From Siderastrea radians (Eukaryota; Cnidaria; Anthozoa; Scleractinia; Rhizangiidae), in assembly GCA_964017195.1 (NCBI GenBank), contig OZ024900.1, positions 31,326,641 to 31,390,640 on the forward strand: a stretch of DNA of 64,000 nt, in the 5' to 3' direction. Below the pieces are notes generated by a model, which ran no database searches, was not told where the DNA came from, and saw only the letters and a list, made by a program, of their open reading frames with translations. The translations under genes were made by a program, and so were the position numbers. Of this stretch, positions 1 through 12,430 are shown one piece after another (the first letter of the stretch is position 1; every line of letters begins with the position of its first letter).

Positions 1-300
1 TAGTAAACAGAGCCCAAGGAAAGTACTGCTCAATAGCTTTCGTTTCAATGCCGGGTAACACTTTAGAGTTTACTTCAAAAAAAGCTTCCCAAGAAAGAAT
101 TGCTTAACAGCTTTATATATGATTAGGATTTCATCTACAGACTCAAAAGTTAGAACCATCCTGAAAAGCGTAATAAACAGCACTACAGCAAAGTACTGCC
201 CAGTATCTTTCAGTTTGGATGCGGGTTCTCTTAGGATCTTAGAATCTCAGAATCTCATCCACAGATTCAAAAGTTAGAACAATGTTTACTCAGTCAGTGT
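1..300. repeat. Dispersed repeat, two diverged units
   Basis: Two diverged units of about 150-170 bp. Each contains a block like AAAGTACTGCTCAATAGCTT followed by a block like TTCATCCACAGACTCAAAAG. The same blocks appear in opposite orientation as a tandem pair at 30,500-30,800, and one block appears alone near 7,570. No coding potential seen. The class is unknown. Confidence 0.6.
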
Positions 301-402
301 TATCTCGGTCATTCAATGTAAGTATCTGAAACATTCATGACTGCAGATGAAATAGGACATGGCAATGTATCAATTTAAGTTGTGAAAAAAGAAAGAACCA
401 GC

Positions 403-452
403 AAAGCTTCCGGTTTGAACGGGATTCGAGCCCATGACCCCGCGAGAGATTT
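403..452 (-). repeat. tRNA-derived SINE-like fragment
   Basis: On the minus strand the stretch contains a Pol III B-box-like GGGCTCGAATCCCG next to GTCATGG, the same arrangement as in the tRNA-like unit near 10,600. No complete cloverleaf can be drawn, so I read it as a SINE fragment, not a tRNA gene. Confidence 0.4.
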
Positions 453-589
453 GCTTCTGCTAGTGTTAAGTAATGGAGAAGTGAGACACTTTTTTAGAAG
501 GACACAATTTTGGCCAATTGCGAGTTTTCTTTATAACCAATGAGGAAAACACTATTTGTTAGTAATATATGAAGCAATCTGTTTTTGCC

Positions 590-1100
590 ATGTCAAATTT
601 TGTTCGCTTTTGAGCCTACAGAAAGAATTTTGAGCCAAAGAGAGGTTTTGACGACAAAAAATATAAGCTGCTTGTCTGTTGTCAGCTGAGATTTTGGTCA
701 ATTGTAAGTTTTCAGGGAGAATACTGAGAGAAAGACGCGATTTGACATCAAAAGTATTTAAAAGCTTTTAAGTGTCTTTTGTTGGCTCAAATTTGAACCG
801 ACAGCATACAAGTTTTCAGTCAGAAAATTGAGAAAAAAGCATGACTTGTCGGTAAAAAAATTTAAGCTATTTGCCTGTTGGCGATTTATAATAATTACTT
901 ATTTTCTGAGATAAAGACACTAACTGTTCTTTAGTAAATTTCCAAGCCATTTGAAAACCTTTTTAAGAAATGACAAATTTTCATTGAAAATGTTAAGCTA
1001 TTTGTTAGTTTTCAATTCACTTTTGAAAGGATCAGGTTGGTGGCTTCGGACTCGGTTTCACAGTAAGGCTATTAAGCATGCAATACGCCTTTTTTTCAGT
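590..1100. repeat. Degenerate tandem repeat, AT-rich
   Basis: Four or so diverged copies of a unit of roughly 125-140 bp. Each contains a variant of 'gac..aaaaa.ttaagct.tttg.ctgttg'. The copies are too diverged to fix boundaries by eye. The remainder of 300-2,050 shows nothing else I can support. Confidence 0.4.
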
Positions 1101-2066
1101 CAAAATTATTTCAAACTTGATTTTTTCGAAACTGAGAAACATTGCGTTTTTTGTTTTGGCTGTTTCTTCTTCTCTATTGTTTTTTATGTAAATTTTCTAT
1201 CGGTATTATTGCAGTTTTCACAAAAGGTTAAAAGAACGCAATATGAATAATTTTTGAGTGCAAATACTAGGCCATTTTGCCCGTCATTACTTTTCGCTTT
1301 AGCAAGATGCGGTTGGCAAAGCTAAGTTCGTCAGTTATTTGTTTGTCTCCAGTCTAAATTATGATTGTGGTTCAGCAACAATCTGTTTACTTTTAATTCA
1401 AATATCGGTTGTTTATAAGCAGTTTTCATCGAGTGAACATTCGGAAGTCACCACTATCTAAGTTTTATTTTAAAAAGTGTTGGTTTTATCTGTATTGCAC
1501 TGTATCAGCAAGTAAAAGCCCGTTTATACGATAGAATACTTGCTTACAACTGTCGCACCGGCTACTTCAGGTTTAGATGACAAATTGTTGGTATTTCTAA
1601 CAATTCAAGATTGCTCTGATTGACCTTGAAACATATTTTAAACTACAAACTTCGACAAAAAAAATCGTGTTGTCCTGCAACAGTTGCAAGCAAGTTGTAT
1701 CGTAAAAAAATTGTTTAAGACAATTTTTGAGCAGAAATTACCGGCAGACTTCAAGTATTCGGTTTATCGCTCAGAAACTTCTGTAGCACTGGTTCATCTC
1801 GATTTTTAGCAAGTTACCTGGCTAAATTAAATAATTTTAATTATTGTGCCAAGCTTATTCATTGCCAAAATATAATCAAATTGTTTTAAACATACAATTT
1901 TGTGCCATTTTTTGTCTCAATCATTACCATGGTAACCTCTGTTCAAATGTCTCCAATTTTCCCGCCAAAAAACTTAGAAAAATACAGGGCGCTCAAAATA
2001 CGCATGCGCCGATTTTAAAAAACTTTTTTAAAAATAATTCCAACTAGTTAACATCTGTTTGAAAAT

Positions 2067-2350
2067 ATAAAATTTTCCCGCCAAAAGACTTGGAAAAAAA
2101 TACGCATGCGCCGTATGGTTTTAATTTTTCAAAGCCGCCATTTTGTATGTTTAATTGCTAAGTAATGTTTCTATTTAAAATAATAAAAGTACAAAAACAT
2201 TGGTGTCGATTTCATTGTGTTCTTTTATTACTTCTCTTACAATGTTTCTTCTATAAGTTAATTAGTTAAGTAACAATCATTTAATTAATTAAAAGGTGCC
2301 ACAAATTTTTTCTTCCTCTATATACTAAGTCTTTTGGCGGGAAAATTTGG
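2067..2350. mobile_element. Short TIR element (MITE-like)
   Basis: Perfect 22-bp inverted termini, starting AAATTTTCCCGCCAAAAGAC at the left and mirrored at about 2,327-2,348, enclose about 285 bp of AT-rich non-coding DNA. A third partial terminus with CCCGCCAAAAAACTTAG lies just outside at about 1,961. Superfamily not determined. Confidence 0.55.
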
Positions 2351-2939
2351 AAAAATTTGCACAGCGTTTCCCCTAACAACAATTTTGCCAAAAAATTGAA
2401 TAGGGCACCATTTGAACATTTTTTGATCAAAAAAATAATTCAAAGAGTGCCCCAAGAAATTTAAGCCCGCCAAAAGAGCGTTCATCACCTCGAAATAAAA
2501 CCTTTTGCATTTGCCAAAGAAATAAAATAGTTAAGCGGCCAATTTTGTGCCAACTTTAAACCCCGAAATTTTGTAATTTTAAGCAAAACTATCTTTTAAG
2601 TTAACTCTCATTCTCGAGGCGATGAACGCTTAAAAAGCGACATGGCAAACTGTTACTGGTTTTGCAGCCGAATAAAATAATTTTAAGATCGACAAGAGTT
2701 TTGAAGTTAACCAGACGTCAATTGTTTCTATGTTTTGCTTTCAATGTATTTTTGCAATCGAATACAGGAGGGCTGCAAAACTGTTTAACTTGCTATGACG
2801 CTTTCGGAATCTTGTTCACCCAACAGTATTCAGTGTTACAGACGACAAGTCGTATGAGTGAGAGCAACCTTTTGATAAAGTGATCAGGTTATAAGACCAC
2901 AATGTTTTTGAAATATTAAGACAAGTTTTCTTTCGCGAT

Positions 2940-3560
2940 AATTACCTATTTTGTTCTCCAGATTTAGTCAATAATTTGACAAATGTAAAGATAATTTCTC
3001 TTATTTATGTAATTTTCTTTGGCAATACTTGGTAAATATCCTGTAGTTCTGCCTATAATTTGGCAAATATGAAACAAATTGGCTCCATTGTTTTCAAGTT
3101 CTAGTCAATGTTTTGCTAATTCAGTTAAGTTGCAAATACTTTGATGACAAGCTGGTTTCGTATATTTTTCCCCAGTCCCAAATATTGTGAACATGTGCTT
3201 GATTTGTTATCCAATTCCAGATTTAATTTTGGCAAATTACACAACAATTTTCTCTGGTTTTAATTGATATATGTTTTCTGGTTTTAATTGATATATGTTT
3301 TTAGTGAATATAATAAAATGTGAAGTCAATTTATACTAAACGAAAAAAAATTTGGCAAATAACATGACAATTATTTTTTGTTCATTCAGTTGTCACAGTT
3401 GTTTCATTCTAATTAACATTTTGGATGATATCAATGCAATTTCTAGATGAAACGTTTTGGTAAATAACAAACTAATTTGTTTTTGTTTTTGTTGTGGTTG
3501 AAATGTGCTCTCACTCTGTCTCGCCCCATGTAACACTGATTCCGCTGTCAGCTGAACAAG
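2940..3560. repeat. AT-rich degenerate repeat tract
   Basis: Imperfect recurrences of 'tttggcaaat' and 'aatttggcaaatat' are spaced about 60-110 bp apart. A 25-bp direct duplication containing GGTTTTAATTGATATATG lies at about 3,256-3,300. No gene was seen between 2,351 and 4,480. Confidence 0.35.
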
Positions 3561-4489
3561 ATCTTACACATACCATTTAAATACTACAAAAAATAATGTC
3601 TGGTTGAAATATGTAAAAAATGAAATCATACAAATTTTCTTGAGCTGATGCAAGGTAAAAAATTTTGTTTAAATACCAAAGCAATTTCTTCCTTCTCATC
3701 TTTTTGCCGATTTTATTGACCACTGACCAAAATCAGACTCAAACGAACCACAAAAGACAGTTGGAAGTTTTTCTTTAACACCTTTCTTTCAGCCAAAAGA
3801 CACTTCTCACTGAAACTGTCGACGGCAACAATTGAACAAAAGATTTTTTGACAAGTTCTTTTGAACAATAGCTTTCGGTAGATTCTACTAATGAAATCTG
3901 CATAAGGTGATAGAATTTTTGGAGGTGTAATTGATTTGGCAGTGATCGTTAGCCATCGTTGAAGTTGTAAAGCGTTCGAAGATGAGTTAGCAAATTCAAG
4001 TATTTAACCGTTCGTTTTGAGTATTTTTTTTGGCATTTCGTCCAGTCAACAATTTTCATTTTCACTTATAAAAATTTCTTCTCACTCTGGCAACATCCAG
4101 CATTCTAATTTCGTTCGCAAAAATTATTGGCAATAAAACGAAAGAGCAAATTTCCCTCATACTTTACGATGTTTCCAAATGTTAAAAATGAAAATTTGCT
4201 AATTTACGTAAGCTTCGAAGCCATCGACTGAAGGTAACTTCCGTTAATCTAAGTTTATACTGACTTCAATGACATAAAAAATATGCTAAAAGATTTCAGC
4301 AAAGTTCACCTCGCGTACATCGACTCAACAATTTTTAGAAATAATTTTGGGCGCTTGAACAAAATAATACAATATCATTTGCTTTGTTCCTCGAACAATA
4401 GCCTCGGATGGACATGAACAAAATAAATGCCATGAAACGTCGATCTTGGTTGGAGAGCTCGAAGAGATTTAGAATCAAACTAACATACA

Positions 4490-5140
4490 AAGGTAGATTT
4501 AATTTTAAAGTAGGTCTTCAAGTTAAGGACGGGAGATTTCTACCAAACGATAGAACTGCTCATCATAACACGTGACACCTGTTAAATTGGCCCTTTTCCA
4601 CCTCATTTTGACATCGTGATTTGCGTAAACATTTGCAAATGAAACAAGATCTTTTACAATTTATAACAGGAAAAAATGTGGAATAAAATAAAAATATAAC
4701 GCAATCGTGTAATGTCAGTGGAAATAGATTTCCCATATACTACGATTCTCAGATGAGTAAGGCACGAGAAAATTAAGTTTGGTCGTAAAGTTTTAACGTT
4801 CAAATTACCATGTTGTCAAGGGCTCTGTATGAATCGATCTCGTCTGACAATTTCCCGTGCGCTTTATCGCTGAATGACGTAGTCTCCTTGGAAATGGGGC
4901 AAGTTGCCCTTGAAGACACGGTAACTTAAAAGTCAACTTTGTCACCAAACTTCCCTCGTGCCTTACTCAACTGAAAATCGTAGTGATTTCGCGATTGTTT
5001 GAAGTGAAACATGTTGAATATATGGTGTGATAGATTTCCTCATACTCTACGTTTTTGGGCTTTTAATTCACGAATGCCGTGTTATCGTTTGGTAGAAAAT
5101 TCTCCTTAACTTGAAGACGTACTTTAGAATTAATGCTATC
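4490..5140. mobile_element. Large foldback element
   Basis: Long imperfect inverted repeats. The left arm has GTAGGTCTTCAAGTTAAGGA then TCTACCAAACGATAGAAC (about 4,510-4,560), mirrored at about 5,066-5,130. A second nested pair built on ACTACGATTCTCAGATGAG lies at about 4,740 and is mirrored at about 4,985. The arms could form a hairpin of several hundred bases. No ORF of note inside. Confidence 0.5.
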
Positions 5141-5784
5141 TCTGTGAAACCGGTCGAAGCCAAATCTGTTATCTTAGTCTTGTAACGGTTATGATGGAAT
5201 TAAATCTAACACAATCGTGCAATATTAGTGAAAATTGTGTTTAAGTAATTTCTTTGAAATTTCTCATGTTTTTCACACTTCCTCTCAAGTTTGACTCATG
5301 GTGATAATTAATTCAGATTTTATTTTCGCCAGTGCAACAAAGACAACGACAGTTTTTATCAGTGAAACATGTTTCTCAGATTGCAAATGTTAATCTCAGT
5401 AATTTTCGTACAAAGTGGCAAACCTTTCTATCCTTGAAATTCGTAAAGGAAATTACCTCTTCCGTAACGTACAAATTGTTCGACGATGATTGGAGAATGA
5501 AGACAATCTGCGCTTGAAATCAAAGTCATCATTTCAAGCGTACTCCTTCAGATTTGATTGATTGAAAATTGTCTTAGATCTGAGGTTCAACTTTCGTGGC
5601 TGATATTCCAGGAAACACAGTAAAACTTTTGCCGAAAAATGAAACGTAAAGAAATGGTGATCTGTCTTTTGGGGTTCGTATTTTTGGTTTGCTTTCCCGA
5701 GAAGGTTTCAAACTTTTTTTCACATTATTCCAACAAGACATTAATTTTTTTGCCATCTACTATAGAAGGTCAAGGGAACACACG

Positions 5785-6025
5785 GAAATATATGGGATCA
5801 TCCATGTATTTTTTCTAAAATTTCTTGGCGATTTGCAGTTTTATCATAAGGCAAAAGACTGACCAATTCAATTCGTGATATCCGTTTCTACGGAGATCTC
5901 TTTAAATAGGATCATCCAGGTATTTTTTTTTCTAAAATTTCTTGTTGGTTTGCAGTTTTGCCGTAAGGCAAAAGACTGAGTAATTCAATTGGTAATATTC
6001 GTTGCCATGGCGATCCTTTTAATGC
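5785..6025. repeat. Tandem duplication, about 118 bp
   Basis: Two adjacent copies start at the GGGATCATCCATGTATTTTT-like and AGGATCATCCAGGTATTTTT-like blocks. Both carry TTTGCAGTTTT and AAGGCAAAAGACTGA at matching offsets. Not coding. Confidence 0.6.
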
Positions 6026-7001
6026 CGTATGTTCCCTTGGCAACGGCATAAAAAATATAAGGTGGAACTGTCAAGTTTACATGTTCAGCGATCAGATTTT
6101 ATTTCGAGTGTAAAGCAATCAACCTAGAGAAATCCAAAAGCGAAGACGCATTTCAGTTGTAATTGATGCATCCAATTTCCTAACCAAATATTTGAAGAAA
6201 TTTTTGACCGACCAAATTATTACAATTATTCAGTTTTGTTTTTCGGATCAGACAATTTTTAACAAAATTGGCTTGAAGGGCAAACTTGGGAAATAACTAT
6301 TCCTTTTTCACCTCATTGCAAATTTTTTGCCCACAAGAATGTTTCTTCTGAAAACTGGCACTAAAGATAGAATTTGAAAACAGCTCAGTGGCCTCTACTT
6401 GTTTCCTTGTTTTGTTGTTGTTGTTGTTTTTTATTTTCCACACAATTTCATTTTTTCCATCCTTTGTATTTGCTGAATTTGGCACCTCATGTTGTTGTTA
6501 TTATATAAGGTTTATTATTTTTGTAGTCATGTGGATGAATTTGATTAAACACAAGAGAATTAATCATGATGTTTTGAAAGTTAAGTAATTCTTGTTTATT
6601 TCAAAACAGAATTGCCCAAAACGGTTGTGAGTCTTAAACAACCGCAGTTGTTTTTTTTTTTCTTCTTCTTATTCAACTGAAATAACTTATCTTCGGTTTT
6701 GGATCGATCTGTCGTTTCAACATTTATCAAACATTGCAGGTTTTGAGTACTAATTGCTATATTTTTTGTAGACAACTTACAGTTCCGCCACCTAACTAAA
6801 AACAGCGTAACATCAAGTGATAATCATTATTGACATTTTTAGAAATCGTTAGGTGTTTTGCAAAAAAAAAAAATGAAATAGTGCGATAATTATGAAGCCA
6901 ATGAAAAGATTCTTTAGGTTTTTGTTTGGAAAATATTAGCAAAGAAGTATTGATTGCCCCTGTGAAGCGGCAGTGGTAGAAAATACGTCAATTTTGATTC
7001 A

Positions 7002-8068
7002 TCACTCAAAGCTATCGTTCAGAATATCAATAATACCTTTAAGATGGTGGCTGATTAATTTAAAAAAGGAATGAAAAGTCTTCGCTGCATCATCAATGCT
7101 CAAAACTAAAACAAGCGACTTTTGAGCTTCGTCTTTTCTAAGTGAAAAAATATTCGGCTCGATTCCCCCCCAGCGAAGGCTTACACCCGACTTATGCACT
7201 GACTGTTAGAAAACTAACTCAAAAACAATCCATTACGTTGTGCACTTAGATGAAAAATTTGCCATGAAAAATACTGCCACCATCTTTCAAAGGTAATTTT
7301 GTACAAAATGAACTCTTATCTTAATTCACTGCAGTCCAATGCTTGTACCAGCATCCTGTTCTTTTCCTTGTTTTGTGCAAACCTCTTCCTAGTGTAATGA
7401 CCTTTCTGAAATTGAAACAAACCAAAAATATGAGTTTCTGTCCAGCAAAAACGACCATAATCAAACCCGCTGGAATATTTAACTAAACTCCATTTTCACG
7501 CCCGTGAGAAAAATTTCAAACAATTGCTGCATACTTGCAAATGATCACGGCCGGCAATTTAATAGGAATTCATCCACAGACTAAAAAGGTGAACCAAATT
7601 TCATTCAACTCAAAACTAAACTCGGTTAAAGAAAGCCAATTTAGTTGGAAATTTCAGGTAAACTAGCAGTGAAATTGTAGATTTTTCTAACTCCCATGAA
7701 GATTACAAGGTGAGATAAATAAAATTACGAACTGCTTTCATTGCATTACGTAGTGCATCCGTCGAAGTTCTTAACACGTGGCCATTCAGAGGTTTTCAAG
7801 TTTCATTTTGGGCATTAAAGAGATAAAAATTCAGTATTTTGTTGTACTGGTCCGTGAATTTGAGTTATTCGTGTACAAAACGCTGGGAGAACTACTCAAC
7901 TCCAAAACTAAAACGCACAAAGCGACCGTTACTCTCAGCAAAACCATTTGAAATTCCGGGACGCGCGCGTGGAAATTTTAAAAAGTTTTGAAATCCTTGG
8001 ACTGAAATCGATCAATGAACACTTACCGTTTGTTTCAGTGAAGCCAAGGTTTCTTTCTTCAAGTCCAT
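7002..8068 (-). CDS. Possible small three-exon gene, unknown product
   Basis: Tentative model. Exon 1 (8,027-8,068) opens with an ATG in good context (GCAACCATGG) and ends at a strong donor, ACG|GTAAGT. Exon 2 is 7,330-7,388 (acceptor CACTAG, donor GCA|GTGAAT). Exon 3 is 7,002-7,137 (acceptor TTTTTTCACTTAG, stop TGA). These join in one frame into 78 residues: a lysine/glutamate-rich start, then an amphipathic helical tail with LVLVLSIDDAAKTF and IIDILNDSFE. An alternative exon-2 acceptor at 7,405 has a better pyrimidine tract but breaks this frame. No family recognised. The nearest AATAAA (minus) is at 6,511-6,516, rather far away. It could be chance: exons 1 and 3 look real individually, exon 2 is weak. 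Confidence 0.4.
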
Positions 8069-9960
8069 GGTTGCTCTCAACGTCTCATGAAAGTTTCAAC
8101 GGCAGAGCTGCTATCACACGTCCTCACTCGTCAACTAGATGCGTGGTTTGACGAAAAATTCAGCACATTGTTATTAATATGGATTAGAAGCTTGAACCAA
8201 TCACTAACCGAGAAAAAGGCCATGAATACAATAGAATTTTTCCCATGTTCCTCTGAATAAAGTTTTGTTCATGCATGATTATTCAAACTAAGGGAGTAGT
8301 TTAATTGCATGGGAGACAGTTTCAGTTCAATTGACTGTATGGAACCGGATCGTTTGATTTTTAAAAAAGATATAACCTCGCGAATTCACACAATCCAGAA
8401 CTGTACAGGCCTACATTCCTGAGTAAAACTAGTCGAAATAAACGAAAATTGCGTGCGCCTTTTATTTCCTTGATTCAAACTATAACTGAAAAACGTTCTT
8501 CCTTCCCCCACTTCTCACTCAAAGCAGTCTTGAAAGTTCGGTCAACTTGTGGGATATTTGTGAGGCGGGGGTGGGGGGGGGGGGGGAGAGGAATTTAATG
8601 GGGAGTTGAACAAAACGATGAAAGATACTGATAAGAAGCTCTGCACCTTTAAGGAGGGGCTTGTAATGCAACAGGGACCCAGTGTCTTGAGCGGAGTAGT
8701 TCGCGATAATTTCACAGAGCCAGGGGCTCCTGAAAACGCTTTGTAAGGAGGGGTCTTATCTGTTGCAGTGAGAAAATAATCATAATAATCATTCGTACAC
8801 CAAAGTCGCGCGAGCTTTTGAACGTTTTTCACAATCTCCACTGAAGTAAGAAAAGCATTTGATAAGTTAAAAGATTCAGAAAAGCCCTCAAAAGCACCCA
8901 GGAAACCCGAAATTGATGTGATCTTCGGTCGTCTATTTGAGCCTTCCTTCTTGAGGACTTCACCTTTCCGTTTTCAGTCTTTTAACGGCGCATTTTTTCT
9001 GTATATTCCAAATACCAGACGTCGTGTAAATGGTTGCGCGCAAGAGCGGCCCGCCAGTTTCAAAACAAAATTGTCATAATTTAGATCGTGAAAAAAAAAA
9101 ACCTTTCCTTTCAAGGGTACCCTAGTATTTCCAAATATGAGCATAGTATATGGCTTGTAATAACCTAAACGATTTCCCCAAGAAAAAGAACGTCAAAGAA
9201 TAAGTCCTTTATTGTCCCCTACCCCATAGAAAATCATGACCTTAAAAGCCCTAACGAGAAAAATAGATAGAGAGAGATTCTGCGGAGTATGGAACGAGCG
9301 TGACCGCCAGCGGCCAAGCCGCAGGGAAAAATATTGTATATGGGCGCCATATTTCGCTCTGAAAGAGTTTCTTTCTTGCTATAGGAAGTGCTTTTAAGGT
9401 CAAGTATGCTTGCCATGAATGAAATACATCAGATAAAAGATTGTTTTGGTAATAAAAACATGGCTTGCAGTTTTCAGCATTACGCGATTTGCCCTGGCGA
9501 TCGGTAAACACATTGCGCAATCTTCAGTTGAGTGGAATCTGGTATGATTCTGGCAGATTCCCTCCTTATCACATGGTGGTGCGCGTGGCGATGTGGGATA
9601 GGTGGACCCAGCCGGTGCGTTTTTCATCCTTCCCATGACACCCGCGCTCCCTGTTTGCCCGCGCTATACCGGCGCCTGGGGACGAAGCAGAGCAGATTCG
9701 ATAAAAGAGGGACAAATGAGGTGCATTTATTCTGTCACTTCGAAACCTAAAGCTAACGTCAGTACAGTAACTGCAGTACTAACTTTTCAGTCCCCGGATG
9801 AATTTCTGAAATGTCACCATCCCAATTTTGAAGGCTAACAAAGAGTCCCTGTCAGACTCTATTTTCTTTATCGGCTACTAGTGCTACTCGACACATGTAA
9901 TATTCGGCTAGCTTTCTGGATACAGGGATACAAGGAATCAGAAACATATATACTTAACCG
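8069..9960. other. Intergenic, G/C homopolymers and repeat debris
   Basis: Contains a poly-G run near 8,570-8,586 and a diverged repeat copy at about 9,590-9,690 (listed separately). No exon with a supportable frame and splice signals was found on either strand. Confidence 0.4.
9590..9690 (+). repeat. Dispersed repeat, copy 1
   Basis: GC-richer block with CCCGCGCTCCCTGTTTGCCC and CCGGCGCCTGGGGACGA. A diverged reverse-complement copy lies at about 49,715-49,805 inside a CEP128 intron. Short ORFs here on both strands are by-products of the higher GC. Confidence 0.5.
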
Positions 9961-9963
9961 TAT

Positions 9964-9969
9964 TTTATT
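9964..9969 (-). terminator. Poly(A) signal AATAAA of the secreted Gly-X-Y gene
   Basis: TTTATT on the plus strand reads AATAAA on the minus strand, about 175 nt downstream of the TGA at 10,144. It is the first such hexamer after the stop and gives a short 3' UTR. Confidence 0.6.
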
Positions 9970-10143
9970 CAGTTTCGCCTCCATCATGATCGATACAAAG
10001 ACAACTCAGATTAAACAAAGTTGATAAGCAATAAATTATCTCCGCGACTAGCTTCAAATCCATTACACGACAAAACTGAAGGTTATGAAAACGTAACTCG
10101 AACGAAAAAAAAAAACAAACAAACAAAGACATAACTGAAGAAG

Positions 10144-12430
10144 TCACAATCGATCTTCGCCGCCTGTAGGTGTATAGAGATCCTGGTCAATAACTATCGT
10201 TTCGTTCCTTTTCTTTTGTTGGCTCTTGGAGCATATAATGTCATCTGGTCCTTTGGGATATTGCTTGGACCAGTAATAGTAATGCGTCCATACGTTCATT
10301 TGGGTAAATTTGGTGAGCTGTGGGAAAAAGAAAAACCAGTAAATATTAGCTGATGGAACGTTTGAAAGCTCAAAGTGGGAAATGAAAAATAAGAATAACT
10401 ACAGCTGTCATGAAACAAAATTGTTTTTTATTATATTACTATTACGGTTGTAGACGTGTTTATATCAACGTGTGACACAGTTAAATCTGATAAAAAAAAA
10501 GAAAGATTGTGAGTCTTAAGCTCGGTCATAAAGCCTGTCAGTGAGAGTGATAGAAGGAATCGAATTAAAGATCGAGGTCTCCAAAGGGAATCGAACCCAT
10601 GACCTTCCGTACACCGATTCGCTGTAAGAGCGACTGAGCTACTGGGAGTCTCTTAAAGCATCCTCTTAGACTTTCTTAAAAGTCCTTCGCTTCTCATTTC
10701 CGGCTCCGGTGGTGGGCTCGCGCTCGATTTTTGGGGTTTTTCGCAATTCCGAAAAAAAAATTCTGAGCTCGACTTGTGGGCAAGTCTAGCATCCGCTATA
10801 TTACTCCACCGTGGTCAAACATATGAGGCAGTTTTATTGTTTTAATTCGTAAGATTTATTCACGATGCAGTCAAAACATGAGCAAGGATAAATCAATTAG
10901 TGGGTGAGTGAAAATATATTTTCATTTTCCTCAAATAAACGAGTTCCTTTGCTATTTAAATGTTCCGCGCCTGAACAAAATTACTCTTAGAAATGGCGCC
11001 GACAAGTCCGTTTCCCGTTTTAAAACACTTAGAACTTTTTTTTAGCAAAGTTCGAAACATTTTAGTAAATCCACAGGATACTGGTACATATCAAACTTAA
11101 AACAGTGAAAATAATTCCTAGTCTCACTCGTCTATTTCACGCTCGCTCCAGACCTTTCGCTCGAAGCCGGCGCGTTTCCACGGACCAACGCAAAAAAGTA
11201 CGATTTTGCAGTCTACATCAGAGCACAAGAATTTGATCAAAATGCTCAAATTGTTTTAAATAACGCTTACATCAAGATCTTTGCAATTGGTGTCTTTTAT
11301 GCCGTCATCATCACACGCCAGCTTTTTGTCCAAAGGAATCTTCAACTCATAAATGCCAAACGGACTTTTACATTCCTCCATTCCCAACAGACTGTCCTTT
11401 CCATGGCTTCCACGTTTGTTCAGTACATGATTGCACATTGGCACCCAGCGAGAATCATCCTCAGTCACGCAGAACGTCTCTGTTAAAGAAAACAACGTAC
11501 AGTTGACTCCCGATAACTCGAAAGTTCAAGGAAAATTTAAAAAAAGGCTTCTCGATATCGGGAGTTTGAGTTATCGAGGGTAAAAATATAAAGAAAATGG
11601 CCTAAAGGAAAAAAAAAACATTAATTTCAAGTCATCAGGAGGTTCGAGCTGCTGATGGTTTTAGTTACTGGGAGTCAACTGTATTGTTTGATTTTGTTTA
11701 CGGTGATGTAAAGCACTATTTATAAGTATTTTGTATTTATTTATTTATTTACTATTTATTTATTTGGGCTATTGTGTAAATTATAACTGCCAAATAAGTG
11801 AGAAAAAGATTTGTGTATTTAAGGCCTAGTGCAAAGCGACCTAAATTTTCAAATTTCTTATGTAGCTCTTATTCTAAAATTAAAAGAAAACAAAAATAAT
11901 TTAACACTCTCTTTAGCTTTGAAATGATTTCATTACTAAGCATTATCAGCCTCGTCTACAGGCACCTACGCGCTTATCAAGAGACAGCGGGAGGCCTGGG
12001 ACCGTACACGAATCTTCCCGTTGAGCTCGACAGGTGACTTCATACTTGATTTCTTGCCGAGGAGGACGGGGAACGAGGCTGAAGCGTTATGGTTCATTGT
12101 AGGATTTCTCGTCACCTTCCTTTTTGTGCATACGTGTGGTAAGAAAAGTCTGGCTTATGTGAACATCTCGTACCAGTGGAAAGAAGTCATATTAAAATTT
12201 AACTCACTCGGATTTTTTCCTTTACTTTTTCTTCCTTTGCACTTATTTACGTTACTAAGGGTAAACCGGTCAAACTTGATGTTTTTGAATGACCCAACTG
12301 GCTGATGGAATTGCTTGATAGTGTCGTCACCCGCGCGGAAGTACGAACCACTAAGATGGCGGACTTGAAGGTAAACCTTGTGAGGAACATTGTCCGGCTG
12401 CTTCTCTTTGCCAAGTAACTCAATATATAT
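10144..12430 (-). CDS. Secreted Gly-X-Y gene: C-terminal domain exons 17-19 and stop
   Basis: Exons 12251-12430, 11271-11477 and 10144-10317. Alternating short hydrophobic and polar stretches (KVYLQVRHLSGSYFRAG, PFGIYELKIPLDKKL, FTQMNVWTHYYYWSK) look like beta strands, so a beta-sandwich C-terminal domain is plausible. Six cysteines (five in exon 18, one in exon 19) could form disulfides, as expected for an extracellular protein. All introns here are phase 0. The exon 18 acceptor is either ACAGAG|ACG (used here, in frame) or two bases earlier. The protein ends in TGGEDRL before TGA at 10,144-10,146. Confidence 0.7.

Noticed and set aside
10579..10650. Functional tRNA gene
   Set aside because: Boxes A and B are present but no clean anticodon arm, and a SINE-like body follows.
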